Shown: piece after piece, positions 1 to 11,031 of the stretch
How the letters are laid out: every line of letters begins with the position of its first letter
Numbering within the stretch: position 1 is the first letter of the stretch
From: Zea mays
Lineage: Eukaryota > Streptophyta > Magnoliopsida > Poales > Poaceae
Reading direction: 5' to 3'
Assembly (NCBI RefSeq): GCF_902167145.1
Contig: NC_050098.1
Location: 17,690,501-17,754,500 of the forward strand
DNA: 64,000 nt
Program-made: the position numbers and the translations under genes
Notes under the pieces: model-generated
Told to the model about the DNA's origin: nothing
The model's input: only the letters and a program-made list of their open reading frames with translations
Databases searched by the model: none

Positions 1-116
1 TTATATTGGCTCAATTCCAAGCAACCTTTGCACTTACATTATGCAAACTAGTTCAATTATGCACTTCTATATTTGCTTTGTTTTGTGTTGGCATCAATCA
101 CCAAAAAGGGGGAGAT
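1..116 (+). mobile_element. Sirevirus A, 3' internal tail with polypurine tract
   Basis: This is the last piece of the internal region of a Ty1/copia Sirevirus whose body lies left of the window. The polypurine tract at 103-116 (AAAAAGGGGGAGAT) directly precedes an LTR start TGAAAGGG at 117, and the same arrangement recurs at 59110-59124 in element G. No coding sequence is seen here. Confidence 0.85.
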
Positions 117-1407
117 TGAAAGGGAATTAGGCTTACACCTAGTTCCTAAATAATTTTGGTGGTTGAATTGTCCAACACAAATAATTGGACTAACTAGTTT
201 GCTCTAGTGTATAAGTTTTACAGGTGTGAAAGGTTCACACTTAGCCAATAGAAAGATCAAATATTGGATTCAACAAAGGAGCAAAGGGACAACCGAAGGC
301 ACCTCTTCCGGTGCACCACCGGACAGTGTCCGGTGCACCAGAGGACTCCAACTCGAACTCGCCACCTTCGGGAATTTCCAGAGGCACTTCGCTATAATTC
401 ACCGGACTGTCCGGTGTACACCGGACAGTGTCCGGTGCTCCAAGGAAGAGCGGCCTCAGGAACTCGCCAGCTTCGGGAAAACGCAGCGGCTGCTCCGCTA
501 TAATTCACCGGACATGTCTGGTGTACACCGGACTGTCCGGTGCAACCCCGGAGCAACGGCTACTTCGCGCCAATGGTCACCTGCGGGCGCATTTAATGCG
601 CGCCAGAAGCGCGCAGAAGCCAGGCACGCGCGCGCTGGCACACCGGACATTGAACAGTACATGTCCGGTGTGCACCGGACATCCAGGCGGGCCCAGAAGA
701 CAGAAGCTCCAACGGTCGGAATCCAACGGCATTGGTGACGTGGCTGGCGCACCGGACATGTCCGGTGTGCACCGGACTGTCCGGTGCACCATACGACAGA
801 CAGCCTCCACCAACGGTCAAGTTTGGTGGTTGGGGCTATAAATACCCCAACCACCCCACCATTCATTGCATCCAAGTTTTCCAGCTTCCAACCACTATAC
901 AAGAGCTAGCATTCATTGCAAAGCACACCAAAAGAGATCAAATCCTCTCCCAACTCCATACAAAGCCTTAGTGACTAGAGATAGTGATTTGTCGTGTTCA
1001 TTTGAGCTCTTGCGCTTGGATCACTTCTTTTCTTTCGCTTTCTTTCTTGTGATCAAACACTCACTTGTAATTGAGGCAAGAGGCACCAATTGTGTGGTGA
1101 CCCTTGCGGGAAGTTTGATTCCCAAGTGATTTGAGAAGAGAAGCTCACTCGGTCCGAGGGACCGTTTGAGAGAGGGAAAGGGTTGAAAAAGACCCGACCT
1201 TTGTGGCCTCCTCAACGGGGAGTAGGTTTGCGAGAACCGAACCTCGGTAAAACAAATCCGTGTGTCACACTCTTCATTTGCTTGCGATTTGTTTTTCACC
1301 CTCTCTCGCGGACTCGTTTATATTTCTAACGCTAACCCGGCTTGTAGTTGTATTTATATTTGTAAATTTCAGTTTCGCCCTATTCACCCCCCTCTAGGCG
1401 ACTATCA
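117..1407 (+). repeat. 3' LTR of Sirevirus A (Opie-like)
   Basis: A 1291-bp LTR that starts TGAAAGGG and ends with the Sirevirus block TTCACCCCCCTCTAG followed by CGACTATCA. It is the 3' LTR because it follows a polypurine tract and is not followed by a primer site. About ten copies of the CACCGGAC/GTCCGGTG half-palindrome lie between 305 and 790, as is typical of Sirevirus LTRs. A TATA box (CTATAAATACCC, 836-847) marks the promoter. The flanking GGTGG at 1408-1412 would be the target duplication; its partner lies outside the window. The Opie name is from recall of the LTR start. Confidence 0.9.
836..847 (+). promoter_or_regulatory. LTR TATA box, Sirevirus A
   Basis: CTATAAATACCC lies about 30 bp upstream of the likely start near 870. 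The same box and surroundings occur at 10413-10424 in element B. Confidence 0.7.
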
Positions 1408-1530
1408 GGTGGCCCCGGAGTCGCCCACGTGGTGGGATCGGGCGTTGTTTATCACGCGTCTAGAGATAAACACGCGGTTTCCGCGCCTTCATAATATAGT
1501 AAGGGGTACCCCTGTTTCAGGGTACCGACA
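1408..1530 (-). repeat. Fragment of another LTR
   Basis: On the minus strand this begins TGTCGGTACCCTGAAACAGG (from 1530) and runs into the right edge of Sirevirus A. It looks like the first 123 bp of a gypsy-type LTR into which A inserted, with the rest left of the window. There is no second copy in the window to confirm it. Confidence 0.4.
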
Positions 1531-3592
1531 AGATGGGCAAAAGTCCGTATTTTATTAGTGGTTGTTTTGGACTGTTGCATGAACTCTGCCCATTTTACTT
1601 AGTAGTAGCTTTTTAAAATAAAATAAAATTTATGGAACACAATTCTAAAGGCTATCACAACTACACTTTTTTTCCATAAAGCAAAGTTATATGATGTTGA
1701 ACCTGTTTATCTAAAAGACGGAGCTGAAAAACGCAGGATAAAGCAGTAGAATTGAGCAGTCTCAAACACCTACTTTGTCAGAACTTTTGTTCGCTCGAAA
1801 TCCGTTTTCTGAAACCTAAAGTTGCGAGCAACTGCAAGAGCTTTTCCGGCTTCTTTAAACTAAGAAACACGTCCCTGTATAAGTAAAATACAGCGATCAA
1901 ATATACAAAATTCTACCGGGCTACATTTTGGTATAAATCATTTCTTTGGTATCTATTGTATACCAAACGTAATAGGCAACTTTAAAATTTCTGAAAATAA
2001 TTACCTTAACCAAAAAAAGATTATTTGACTGGAGATGTTGTGACCTACTGACCTTCCCAATAAAAAATGGCATGAGCGGATGAGCCATGACAAAAAAGGC
2101 AGGTGTGATAAGATCTAAAAAAAACATAAACTGGTGGAGTTGTGCTACCCAAAGCCTAAAATGGTCATTCGTTTTGCTCCTTCAAAAACAAACCTAACAC
2201 ACGATACGACACGCAGGAGGAAAAGAAATTAAAAAACGCATAGCTAAAAAAGGAAACAGAAAAGTGGAATGCATAGAAAAAGGTCAATAAAAAAACCTAA
2301 AATGAAACAGACACGGATACTAGAAAAAGGGACAACTGAAAAGATAGACGCCAAAGAAAGAAAGAAAACATAAAAGGGCAGGGGAATGAGATATATATAA
2401 AAAAAACTCTACCGCTTACTCCTCCCCTTCTATTCATATCTCTCTCCTCTCTCTCATTTAGATAATAAAAAACTAAAACTATGTATAAGTAGGGAATTTA
2501 AATCATGGTTGTTGGCTTTAAATCCACGCTCACACTCATCTAGCTAACAAAACGTATATATCTTTTAGACACCTTGGAAAGGAACAAAGATGGTTGAAAG
2601 AAACATATATTAAACTAGCAAACAAGTTGTGTTGTTCTACACAATCTAATACATTTTAAAATTAGATTTTGTCATTACCGAATGTGAGTTGTTTTAACAC
2701 ATATAGTATAAGTCATGAATTCATATTGCGTATAAGATACAAAGGGTTTTGTGAAGTAAAAATTACACTAGTACAATGCTCGTTGATTACGATGGCTTAA
2801 AGTACGACTTGATTACAAAGGAATATAAGTTTTTTTTACAAAAGTGGGGACGAAGTTCGGATGATTGAGGTTTAGACTGTACGGGTTGATTACCAAGACA
2901 TATAAAGTTTTTTTTGCAAAAGTGGGGAGAGAGCTCCGATGAGCGAGGTTTAGACCACGGGTTGATTACAAAGAAATGAAAGAGTTTTTTTTTTTTTTTT
3001 GTAAAAGTGGGGAGGAGCCCTGAGTATTACAAGATATATAAGGATTTTTTACCAAATGTGGGGAGGGAGCAGTGATGGGGAGGCTTAGACCATGGTTGAA
3101 TACAAAAAAATATAAGTGTTTTTTAAAGTATTGACGCACAACGATATTGCAAACTAGTGTTTTATAGTAAAAGTACATTAAAAAATGTTTCGCACTTTAA
3201 TTTGGTGGAAAGTGGAGATAAAGATAGATGTATAAAGATAGACTGAGGGGTGTTCACATAACTTTTTTGATATAAAGTGTCATTTATATCAACTAAACAA
3301 GCTAAAAAAGCCACAATCAAAGTTAGCCAACAAATTAACCTTCTGAGCACAAAGAATTGCTGCTTTCATCTATTTGTCATCAAAGTTGTTTGGAAAAGGG
3401 TGATGAGAAGGAGTTCGGCTGTACTGCAGCTGTTCAGACTAGTGCAACTATAATATATAAAGATAAAATGTTGTAGAAGTCGTAGCCGCAATTTAATTAT
3501 CAAGCCGTGTTGATGTTTTGTTTTCGCTCTCCCGGTCCTTGTGTAGCCTTCCCTGCGTACGTTTCATCCAAAGAGAGGGGAGGGGGAAACGG
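1531..3592. other. Old AT-rich intergenic DNA, no gene seen
   Basis: All reading frames are short and without recognisable domains. The segment is AT-rich with homopolymer runs. The only internal structure I can support is the degenerate minisatellite at 2795-3135. Confidence 0.6.
2795..3135 (+). repeat. Degenerate tandem repeat, unit about 66-76 bp, 4-5 copies
   Basis: Each copy contains a GGTTGATTACAAAG-like start, then ATATAAAG, a T run, CAAAAGTGGGGAG and a GAGGTTTAGACC-like end. Copies begin near 2808, 2886, 2952, 3026 and 3098. The copies have diverged by substitutions and by different T-run lengths, so the array is old. Confidence 0.65.
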
Positions 3593-3726
3593 CAAGGGCT
3601 TGTTTGGGACAAAGGGTAATGGAGGGGATTGAGGGGGCTATAATCCCTCACTATTCAAAATTAAGTAGTAGGGGATTCTAGCCCCCTCAATACACTCCAT
3701 TACCTTTAATCCCAAACAAGCCCCAA
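3593..3726. mobile_element. MITE with long terminal inverted repeats (128 bp)
   Basis: The element at 3596-3723 starts GGGCTTGTTTGGGA and ends with its inverse TCCCAAACAAGCCC, with imperfect complementarity running about 45 bp inward on each side. A CAA triplet flanks both ends (3593-3595 and 3724-3726) and may be a 3-bp target duplication. It is non-coding. Tourist/PIF-Harbinger-like is plausible, but the CAA duplication is not the usual TAA. Confidence 0.75.
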
Positions 3727-3921
3727 ATGACACCAATTGAAAATTTTAAAAGTGCACTCCTCCACCTAAAAATAGTATAATAATCATGTTCGACGTGACT
3801 CAAAACAATCAACTTTTTCATAAACTGTAGCCAACAATGATTTGAAATGGACGGCTTAAGTAAATACTTGCGACCAACTTTGAATGCGCGTCATCGTTTA
3901 TGCGCCCGTAGATGATAAAAT

Positions 3922-4055
3922 TAAGGGCATGTTTGGTTCACTACCTCAGTTGCCACATTTTGCCTAACTTTTCTGACTAAGGTTAGTTATTCAATTCGAA
4001 CGACTAACCTTAGGCAAAGTGTGGCACATTTAGCCACAAACCAAATAGACCCTAA
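3922..4055. mobile_element. Tourist-like MITE (128 bp) with TAA duplication
   Basis: The element at 3925-4052 starts GGGCATGTTTGGTT and ends ACCAAATAGACCC. The internal arms pair (GCCACATTTTGCC against GGCAAAGTGTGGC; CTAAGGTTAG against CTAACCTTAG), so the whole element folds as one hairpin. TAA flanks both sides (3922-3924 and 4053-4055), the duplication expected for Tourist/PIF-Harbinger MITEs. Confidence 0.85.
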
Positions 4056-5689
4056 ACGTTATACACACAGACGATGGACCGCATACACCACCAGTACAGT
4101 AAGCAATGCTGCACAAGTGCATTTTGATAGCAACAGGAGCATGCATCCGCACCAGTACAGCTAGATTGTTCTAGGGCTTCACTAAACGCTAACACGTAGA
4201 AAGAAAAAAAAAATGAAGCAGGTCATCGTGGAAAGGAAAAGGTAGCAGTCACGCATCAAGGACATAGTTTACTCGGTCGGGTCTTGCCAACTTTGACGAA
4301 AACAAACAATCGCTGGCCCATGTCCTGTGGACCAAAGAGACTAATAATGGCTTGTTAACTTGTGGATCGGAAGGAATTGAAAAAAATTATGATTTTTTTT
4401 TGACTTGGTATGGATTAAAACCCATATATCCCTTTTAATTCATATGAATTTGATAAAATCGAAACCCTAAACTGAAAAAAAACTATGACGACAGGAGCAT
4501 GCATGATCGTCTCATCGGACCATTTTTAAGTTTCGTGGGTATGGTATTGTAGGACGATGATGACGAGGCTAGCTAGCTCACGTCCCATTAACAGTTTTTT
4601 AAGAGCAATTATCATCGATTTGCAGAAACAACAACGATAAACTTACAAAAAAGCCTAGTCAGTGCGGATGTAACCATCGTATCGAACCAAGCTAGCCAAT
4701 GGAAGAACGAGAGTCGGCGGTCAGTGACGACGATACGTGCTCACTACCACACTGCTAGGGACTTTTCGATCTGGAAGCTTATTACATACGTATTTCCAGT
4801 GACCAGTCTTTAATTTCGTTTCCTCCGATTGATCCGCGTCAGTAACTTTAACCTCCATTAATTCGTATATATACTCTCAATAGCATGTGTCGGGCCATTC
4901 TCAATAGTACCACGCTGTTTCTAAGGCTATCATGTCAACATTTGTCTAGGAACCCATAAAACTCTGGCATCTCTCTCTTCATCAAATTCCGTGTCATGTC
5001 TTCATGTTTGTTTAGGTGGCATGCCATTTGATGAGACTAAAACTCATGATAAGAATGACCTAATAATTGACGCGTTATTACGGAGTTATCCATAGTAAAG
5101 TTCAATGACTTGTCGTTGCTCCAAAAACAACAATAGGGCACGTAAAATGCCAAAAAAGAAAGTTTCAGGAGAGAATGAGGTGTAAGTCGACCATCGTATT
5201 GAACCTAGGCACAAGTTTAGGCCAGCATGGTGTAATACCGTATGTGCTCTTACTACTTATCGTTATCGATTGATGAATACGATTGTGAAGAAAATTACAA
5301 GCTCTTAACACAACTGAGCATCAAGACCTTCTATCTTCCCTCACCTCTTGATTGGGGTGAGACTTCTTGACAACTGATCCTAATTCACCTTTATGGCCTC
5401 CTTCTATATATAACAGATTCAATCGAATTCGAATCGGCCCAAAACATTACCATTCTCTCCCCTTTTATAAAGCAAGGAAGAAGATAGATTAACCTTTCCA
5501 CCATCTAAGACCCAATTATTTTTGGCGGGGCACAAATAGTCTAGACGCAAAGGCACAAACGAAAGTGAAGTCACCAAAGTTGAAACAAGTTAATTTGAAG
5601 TGTCTAGTGATTTTGTATATGCTAAAATTGATATGAATTCAACTCTAAGCTATAGAGCTTTCCATTAGCTTTCCAAAAAGTCCAAGGTC
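4056..5689. other. Intergenic DNA, no gene seen
   Basis: No open frame, RNA gene or terminal repeat structure could be supported. The sequence is AT-rich and unlike the recent elements elsewhere, so it is either unique DNA or too decayed to recognise. Confidence 0.5.
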
Positions 5690-6890
5690 ATCGTACTCGA
5701 AGTTCGAAACTAAAAGTTATGCATGAAATATGAAAATGAATCGTGTTGAAAATACAACACCATATATGTCCGGTGTGACATTCAATGTGACATTCATTGA
5801 CATTTTCAGTGCACATAGAACATTACTGTGATCCATAATAAAGCATCATATATGTCTGATGCTCCTATCATGTGCAGGTATTCTGTGTTCCTTGAAAAGC
5901 ATCATAATTGTTATTTTCAATAGTTGAATTGTGAGAAGTTTGGTGCGATGTCTGATACTATCACCAGACATGTTCGGTACATATGTAGACTGTAACAACT
6001 TTTAGCAAAGGTTATTTTTGGACTTGGGGCTTATAAGTACTAGCCAAACCAATCGTTTAAAGGATGTGGGAGCTAAGAAACATACCAAAGGAGTTCATTA
6101 TCCATTCTAGAGCTCTCCACTTGCATAGAGTTTAACGATAAAGATGGCGATTAGTATGGGTGCTTTTTGTGAAGTGCTTAGGCTAAATAGACCACTACTT
6201 ATGTGCTTGTTCTGGGTTTAGACCTAATGTTTAGTGAGGTTTTCATACCTCTTACCACTCAGTGTTTACACGCACATTGTTGTACTTAGACATGCTTGTA
6301 GTTTTGCGAGACCACATCGACCGTGTCTGTGGTGTGACCACCACCGCGTGCCAGAGGGAATGAGGCCCACAACGATTTGGCCAGAATCTCGATAGTGAAG
6401 ATGATGGAAAGCAATCTGGGAGAGGGCAACTCAGAGACCACTTGCACATGGGGAAAGTCCTGGGGCTATCCTAAGAGCTAACCAACCGAGAGCTTAACCC
6501 TTGCATAGGCATACTTGCGAGGGGCTCTAATGAGGGCTAAAAGAATGTGCAAGCTTCTCATTACCTCACTAAAAATACTAGAGTCGTCAATAGGAGTTTG
6601 CATCATTGTCTTAATTAAGCTTTTGTAGTTTATGTATTGCTTTCCTAGGTTGTGTGCTTACTTTCCTAGTTTAGCTTGCTAGCCTAGTGGTAAGATTGGA
6701 ACATAGGTTACATAACTCTTTTGCGGTGGAGATAGCAACACATCTAGCAAAAATTGTAGTTGCACATCTAGATAGATTACCTTTTTGCATAGTTTTTTAT
6801 TTGGTAAAAAATAGAGGCCTTAGTTTTAGAAGTAGATTTTTAGGTTGATTAATCCATCCCCATTTTAGGCGTCACAATCCTTCATATAGC
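5690..6890 (+). repeat. Probable decayed copia-type LTR
   Basis: Several landmarks of grass copia LTRs appear in order: degenerate GTCCGGTGTGAC/CACCAGACATGTTCGG motifs (5767-5980), GGGGCTTATAAGTACT at a TATA position (6026-6041), and an end resembling the Sirevirus LTR terminus (ATCCATCCCCATTTTAGGCGTCAC, about 6850-6875). Boundaries are approximate and no partner LTR or target duplication was found. Confidence 0.35.
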
Positions 6891-7872
6891 ACGAGGGAGG
6901 GGAGAGTTACATGCCTGCTGGATAGTGGCTCTTGCCCACTAGTGGTTCAACTACTTATATCTTATCATAGACATAAGACCATATATTATGTATGTCTTCA
7001 TCGTATCACAATGTTAAGCATGTATTCCTTTAGTAGAAGTTATTATCTACCATAGTGGCAGATATAAGAATACATGCCATTGAATATGACATGGTTGATA
7101 AACAACGTAGATGTTTGAACTCTATAATGTTTGCAGATATCCTTGCATGTTTAGATGTGGATATAGTGATAATAGCAAACACCATGCATTGGTCGTAAAT
7201 CCACCTGCGAGCTTAGGCATGACGACATGCTCCTTTTGACCGCAACATCGTCCACATTAATTTAATGCGATAGATAGAAGCCTTATGTTATTTATTATGT
7301 ACCACATGATAGACCTTTTTAGAGGCGCGTGTGGTACTTGGGCCATCCTGCCCTAGGTTATTATGTCCTGGAGGTGTCCCTAGAATATTCGAGGGGTCTT
7401 TGGTTGTGGTCTCTAACTATCAGATTACTCGAACTTGGCTAAGTCAAGGACTTAGTCCTGGCTTGGAGGACCCCAGAGGCCCTAAGTGCCCCAAGATTTG
7501 ACCCTCTGTCTCGGTAGGCCTTGAAGGCCTCGCGTATTTGGTCGGAATAACATGGCCTCTTAGAGCGTGGAGCCCTAAGGTATAAGGTTGACACCAACTA
7601 GACATAAACCGAACATTGTATTGCTAGTATCGTAGGTATATTCACCCCTGAATGTTGATATACATGTTTTTACACGTCAATAAAATATGTGATACTATGG
7701 AGATATTTGGGAGCTAGGACTGCTCCATGATATCTATTATATTGACTTGATCGGTCTAGAGTTTATGGTGCACCTCTCTAGATGCTATCAAAGCTACGCT
7801 AAATCTGGTTGCATAAAAAATATAACTGGAAAAAATATGAAAAGGAGTCGTCCCATGTAGGTGATATGTATA
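6891..7872. other. Intergenic DNA, no gene seen
   Basis: No open frame or clear repeat boundary is visible. The stretch ends exactly at the 5' terminus of a Helitron, with host base A at 7872. Confidence 0.5.
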
Positions 7873-8071
7873 TCTCTACTACTTATTAAGGCAATAAGGG
7901 GTAGGCTGTCATTCCATGTTCTGCCATTCCCATTCCCTCTCCCCGCACAGTCCATTCTCATGTTCAGTCACCATTCCCTGTTTTCTTTCTCATTTCCCCT
8001 CTCCGCAAAGCCCATTCCTATTCCCACGTACATCCCACGCCTAGCTAAAATTAAATTTAGAAAACACAAAT

Positions 8072-8136
8072 GGCTCCAAGGGGATTCGAACCCACGACCC
8101 CTCAAGCAAATGTACTCGTAGCTACCACTACAACAC
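8072..8136 (-). other. tRNA-like / SINE-head-like segment with pol III box motifs
   Basis: On the minus strand, TAGTGGTAGCTACGAG (near 8115-8130) resembles a degenerate A box and GGTTCGAATCC (8082-8092) is a perfect B box, about 30 bp apart. This is tRNA- or tRNA-derived-SINE-like. I cannot fold a complete cloverleaf from it, so it is not called as a tRNA gene. Confidence 0.4.
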
Positions 8137-8472
8137 ATGTGTGTTTATATCTATATCTATTATAGTAAAAACATATACTACATCTCCCCCGAAGCCCACC
8201 TACTACCCTTACACAATGTGTAGTAGTAGATAAGTATCACCGAGATTCTTAAATTATACTTTTGGATTAGGGAGTAGTATTTAAAGAAGAGCCTTGCATG
8301 CAATTTCTTTTGTTTGAATAATGCTTTCAACTTAAATTATTTTTTGCATGTGTGACATTTATTCTCCGTAATATTTTTCCATGAATCTGACTTATGAGTC
8401 ATTTTTATAAACCAATACCAAAGATGAGTCCATGTTTCTTACTTGGAAACCCCGAACAAACACCACTAGCAG

Positions 8473-9041
8473 GAGGCGCTCGCGTTGGCGTTGCTCATCG
8501 ACGACGAGAAGAAGCTTGACGACTGTCAGTTCGACCTCTGGAAGCAGTCCTACGTGGCCGCATGTGCCGTTGTGTACGGCAAGCTCTGGCGCAGCCGCCG
8601 CTTGGACGCGGTCCTAAGCGGCTGCACCACACTGTCCATCGTCAAACAGGGGACCTCATGGTCGTCGCCAATGACGACGACTCTCGGGTTGTTCTGGGCA
8701 CCGCAACCGACGACGACGCCATCACGTCGTCCAGCTCATTATCCACCTGAAGCCCAACCTGCCACGTAAGTCGCTACTGACCGGCCATGAATTCTTGTGC
8801 GCTGGGATGACGACCATTGTTGTTGTTGTGTGAGTGTCCTCGAACAAGATGTATGTAGAGGAGTAGCACATCCGGTGGTACAACGACCAGGTGTACTACC
8901 TCGCTGATGAGCCCGGGGTGCACTTCATTTGACAGCCTAGCCAAAAGTCATTGATACTCGCCATGTCGCGCGCGTTCGACGACTACTATATCAAAGATTG
9001 TGACATCATCTCGGCGCCGGATGTGACGCATAGGAGGACCG
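8473..9041 (+). pseudogene. Captured PP2C-type protein phosphatase fragment (two exons)
   Basis: Exon 1 (about 8473-8765) follows an AG acceptor and encodes the PP2C stretch ALLIDDEKKLDDCQFDLWKQ, then a SGCT...VKQG block, then an NDDDSRVVLGTA block in place of the family's N-V-G-DSRAVLG metal-site motif. It ends near KPNLP at a GTAAG donor (8766-8770). Exon 2 (8859-9041) follows TGTAG and encodes the downstream PP2C stretch including DEPGVH, LAMSRAFDDYYIKD and ISAPDVTHRR. Breaks: single-base losses near 8652 and 8728, TAG at 8864-8866 and TGA at 8930-8932. PP2Cs are Mg/Mn-dependent Ser/Thr phosphatases; only part of the catalytic domain is present. It lies wholly inside the Helitron, in its orientation, as expected of Helitron gene capture. 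It cannot make an active phosphatase. Confidence 0.85.
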
Positions 9042-9304
9042 ACAACAATGACTGCTCGCCATCATCGGTGTAGCTTTTGTGCCGGTCTGCCTATAATTCT
9101 CTTCGCAAACACACATATTTGCCTTATTGTTTAAGCAAGCGTGTATGGTGGTGTGTGCCTGATGGTTGCAATGTAGTAGTGAAACAACAAAATTAAAATA
9201 ACAAAATTTATGTATGGCTAGGATCACAAATGGATTATGAAACATTTTCTTATAACAATATAAGACATATTTTCTATATAAGTTATCATGATATTATATG
9301 TTTC

Positions 9305-9331
9305 CGTTGCAACGCACGGGCACTCACCTAG
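9305..9331 (+). promoter_or_regulatory. Helitron 3' terminus: palindrome plus CTAG
   Basis: The perfect palindrome CGTTGCAACG (9305-9314) lies 13 bp before the terminal CTAG (9328-9331). Helitron 3' ends use such a hairpin as the rolling-circle termination signal. Confidence 0.85.
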
Positions 9332-9842
9332 TAAATATATAATTGAGACAATTGCATATTTGATACTACAAACATCATGCTTTGTAGTTTTGCCATCCGA
9401 ATCATTTGCTTCGCAAAAACAAGGCTCACAACATCTTTGGTTTGATTATAACACCATTTACGTAGTATATTCATTTTTTATTTTTGTTCCTTGTATTTGA
9501 AGGCTGAATAGATGAAATTCCCTCTTCTATATTTTCATGCATCAAATGCCCGAGCTTTACAAGACTCTGGAATGCGAGAGGCGTACATGTGGAAGACGAG
9601 CTTGCTGGCGATGTGGAAGGACGAGGATGTTGGCGGTAATGGTGGACATCCGGGGACGATGTCGGGGTACCGCCACACCTTGAAGTCCAACTCTACATGC
9701 AGCACCGTCGTGTACTATGGCATCTCCATGGTGCCACTGCTGATCGGCAGACGCGATGAGGACGAGGGGCAGCGACATCGGCATGGGGGATGGGATCATG
9801 ATGTCTTGCCATGGTCGTCGTCTTCTCCATTTGATGGGTAAA
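9332..9842. other. Host segment between Helitron and Sirevirus B, unidentified
   Basis: About 510 bp of the pre-insertion locus. A + frame (9512-9841) and overlapping minus frames (9905-9557) stay open, and codon-like GC content from 9570 to 9835 suggests a fragment of a former gene, but no frame gives a domain I recognise. The last five bases (GTAAA, 9838-9842) would be the left target duplication of Sirevirus B. Confidence 0.35.
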
Positions 9843-10983
9843 TGAAAGGGAAATAGGCTTACACCTTTTCCTAATTGATTTTGGTGGTTGAATTGCCCAA
9901 CACAAATAATTGGACTAACTAGTTTGCTCTAGATTATAAGTTTTACAGGTGCCAAAGGTTCACAACAAACCAATAAAAAGACCAAGAAAGGGTTCAAACA
10001 AAGAGAGCAAAAGACAACCGAAGTGTGCCCTGGTCTGGCGCACCGGACAGTGTCCGGTGCACCAGGGAATTTCAGTCTGAACTTGCCACCTTTGGGAATT
10101 CTGGGAGGTGCTCCACTATAATTCACCGAACTGTCCGGTGCGCCAGCGAAGTAACGGCTACACAGCGCCAACGTTCGTCTGCAACGAGCAGTTAATGCGC
10201 TACAGTGCGCGCAGAAGTCAGAGCAGAGCCAGAAGGCGCACCGGATAGTGAACAGTGACTGTCCGGTGGCCGAGCTGTCAGAAGCTCCAACGGTCAGAAC
10301 CCAACGACCGGATGACGTGGCTGGCGCACTGAACAGTGTCCGGTGGCGCACCGGACTGTCCGGTGCGCCATGCGACAGCAGCCTCCACCAACGGCTCCTT
10401 TGGTGGTTGGGGCTATAAATACCCCCAACCACCCACCATTCATTGCATCCAAGTTTTCAGCCTTCAAACCTCATACAAGAGCTATAGCATTCAATACAAG
10501 ACACAAACAAAGAGATCAAATCCTCTCCCAAGTCCGGAATCACTCCAACCAAATTAGTGACTAGAGAGAGACATTTGTGTTCATTTGAGCTCTTGCGCTT
10601 GGATTGCTTTTCTTCTTCCTTTTTCTTGTTCCCAATATCATTGTAATCAAAGCAAGAGACATCAATTGTGTGGTGGTCCTTGTGGGGACTTGGTGTCCCA
10701 TTTGATTGAGAAGAGAAGCTCACTCGATCTAAGTGACCGTTTGAGAGAGGGAAAGGGTTGAAAGAGACCCGGTCTTTGTGACCACCTCAACGGGGAGTAG
10801 GTTTGCAAGAACCGAACCTCGGTAAAACAAATCACCGTGTCATCCACTCTTATTCGCTTGTGATTTGTTTTCGCCCTCTCTTTCGGACTCGTTTATATTT
10901 CTAACGCTAACCCCGACTTGTAGTTGTGCTTTAAGTTTGTAAATTTCAGATTTGCCTATTCACCCCCCTCTAAGCGACTTTCA
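9843..10983 (+). repeat. 5' LTR of Sirevirus B (Opie-like)
   Basis: 1141 bp, starting TGAAAGGG and ending TTCACCCCCCTCTAAG then CGACTTTCA. It shares its first 130 bp closely with the LTR of element A, so A and B are the same or sister families. CACCGGAC palindromes lie at 10040-10060, 10125-10142, 10230-10265 and 10335-10370. TATA box at 10413-10424. The primer site starts 3 bp after the LTR end. Confidence 0.93.
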
Positions 10984-10985
10984 AT

Positions 10986-10997
10986 TGGTATCAGAGC
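10986..10997 (+). promoter_or_regulatory. Primer-binding site, tRNA-iMet, Sirevirus B
   Basis: TGGTATCAGAGC is complementary to the 3' end of plant initiator methionine tRNA, the usual primer of Ty1/copia reverse transcription, and starts 3 bp after the LTR. Confidence 0.95.
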
Positions 10998-11031
10998 CCG
11001 GTACTTCATTATAGCCTAACCGCTCGAAGTG

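Larger units (their letters stand above)
7873..9331 (+). mobile_element. Non-autonomous Helitron (1459 bp) with captured gene fragment
   Basis: The 5' end TCTCTACTACTTATTAAGGC and the 3' end GCACGGGCACTCACCTAG match the terminal pattern known for maize Helitrons (5' TC, 3' CTAG preceded by a short hairpin). The flanking host bases are A (7872) and T (9332), the expected AT insertion site with no target duplication. It encodes no Rep/helicase. It carries parts of two exons of a PP2C phosphatase gene in element orientation and a tRNA-like segment on the minus strand. Confidence 0.9.

Noticed and set aside
226..902. Several overlapping frames on both strands in the LTR of A, repeated in B, G and H
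   Set aside because: They arise from the CACCGGAC/GTCCGGTG palindromes, which read open on both strands. The peptides are repeats of the same short motif.
8072..8136. tRNA gene
   Set aside because: Only the T-arm/B-box part is convincing; acceptor and anticodon stems cannot be completed.
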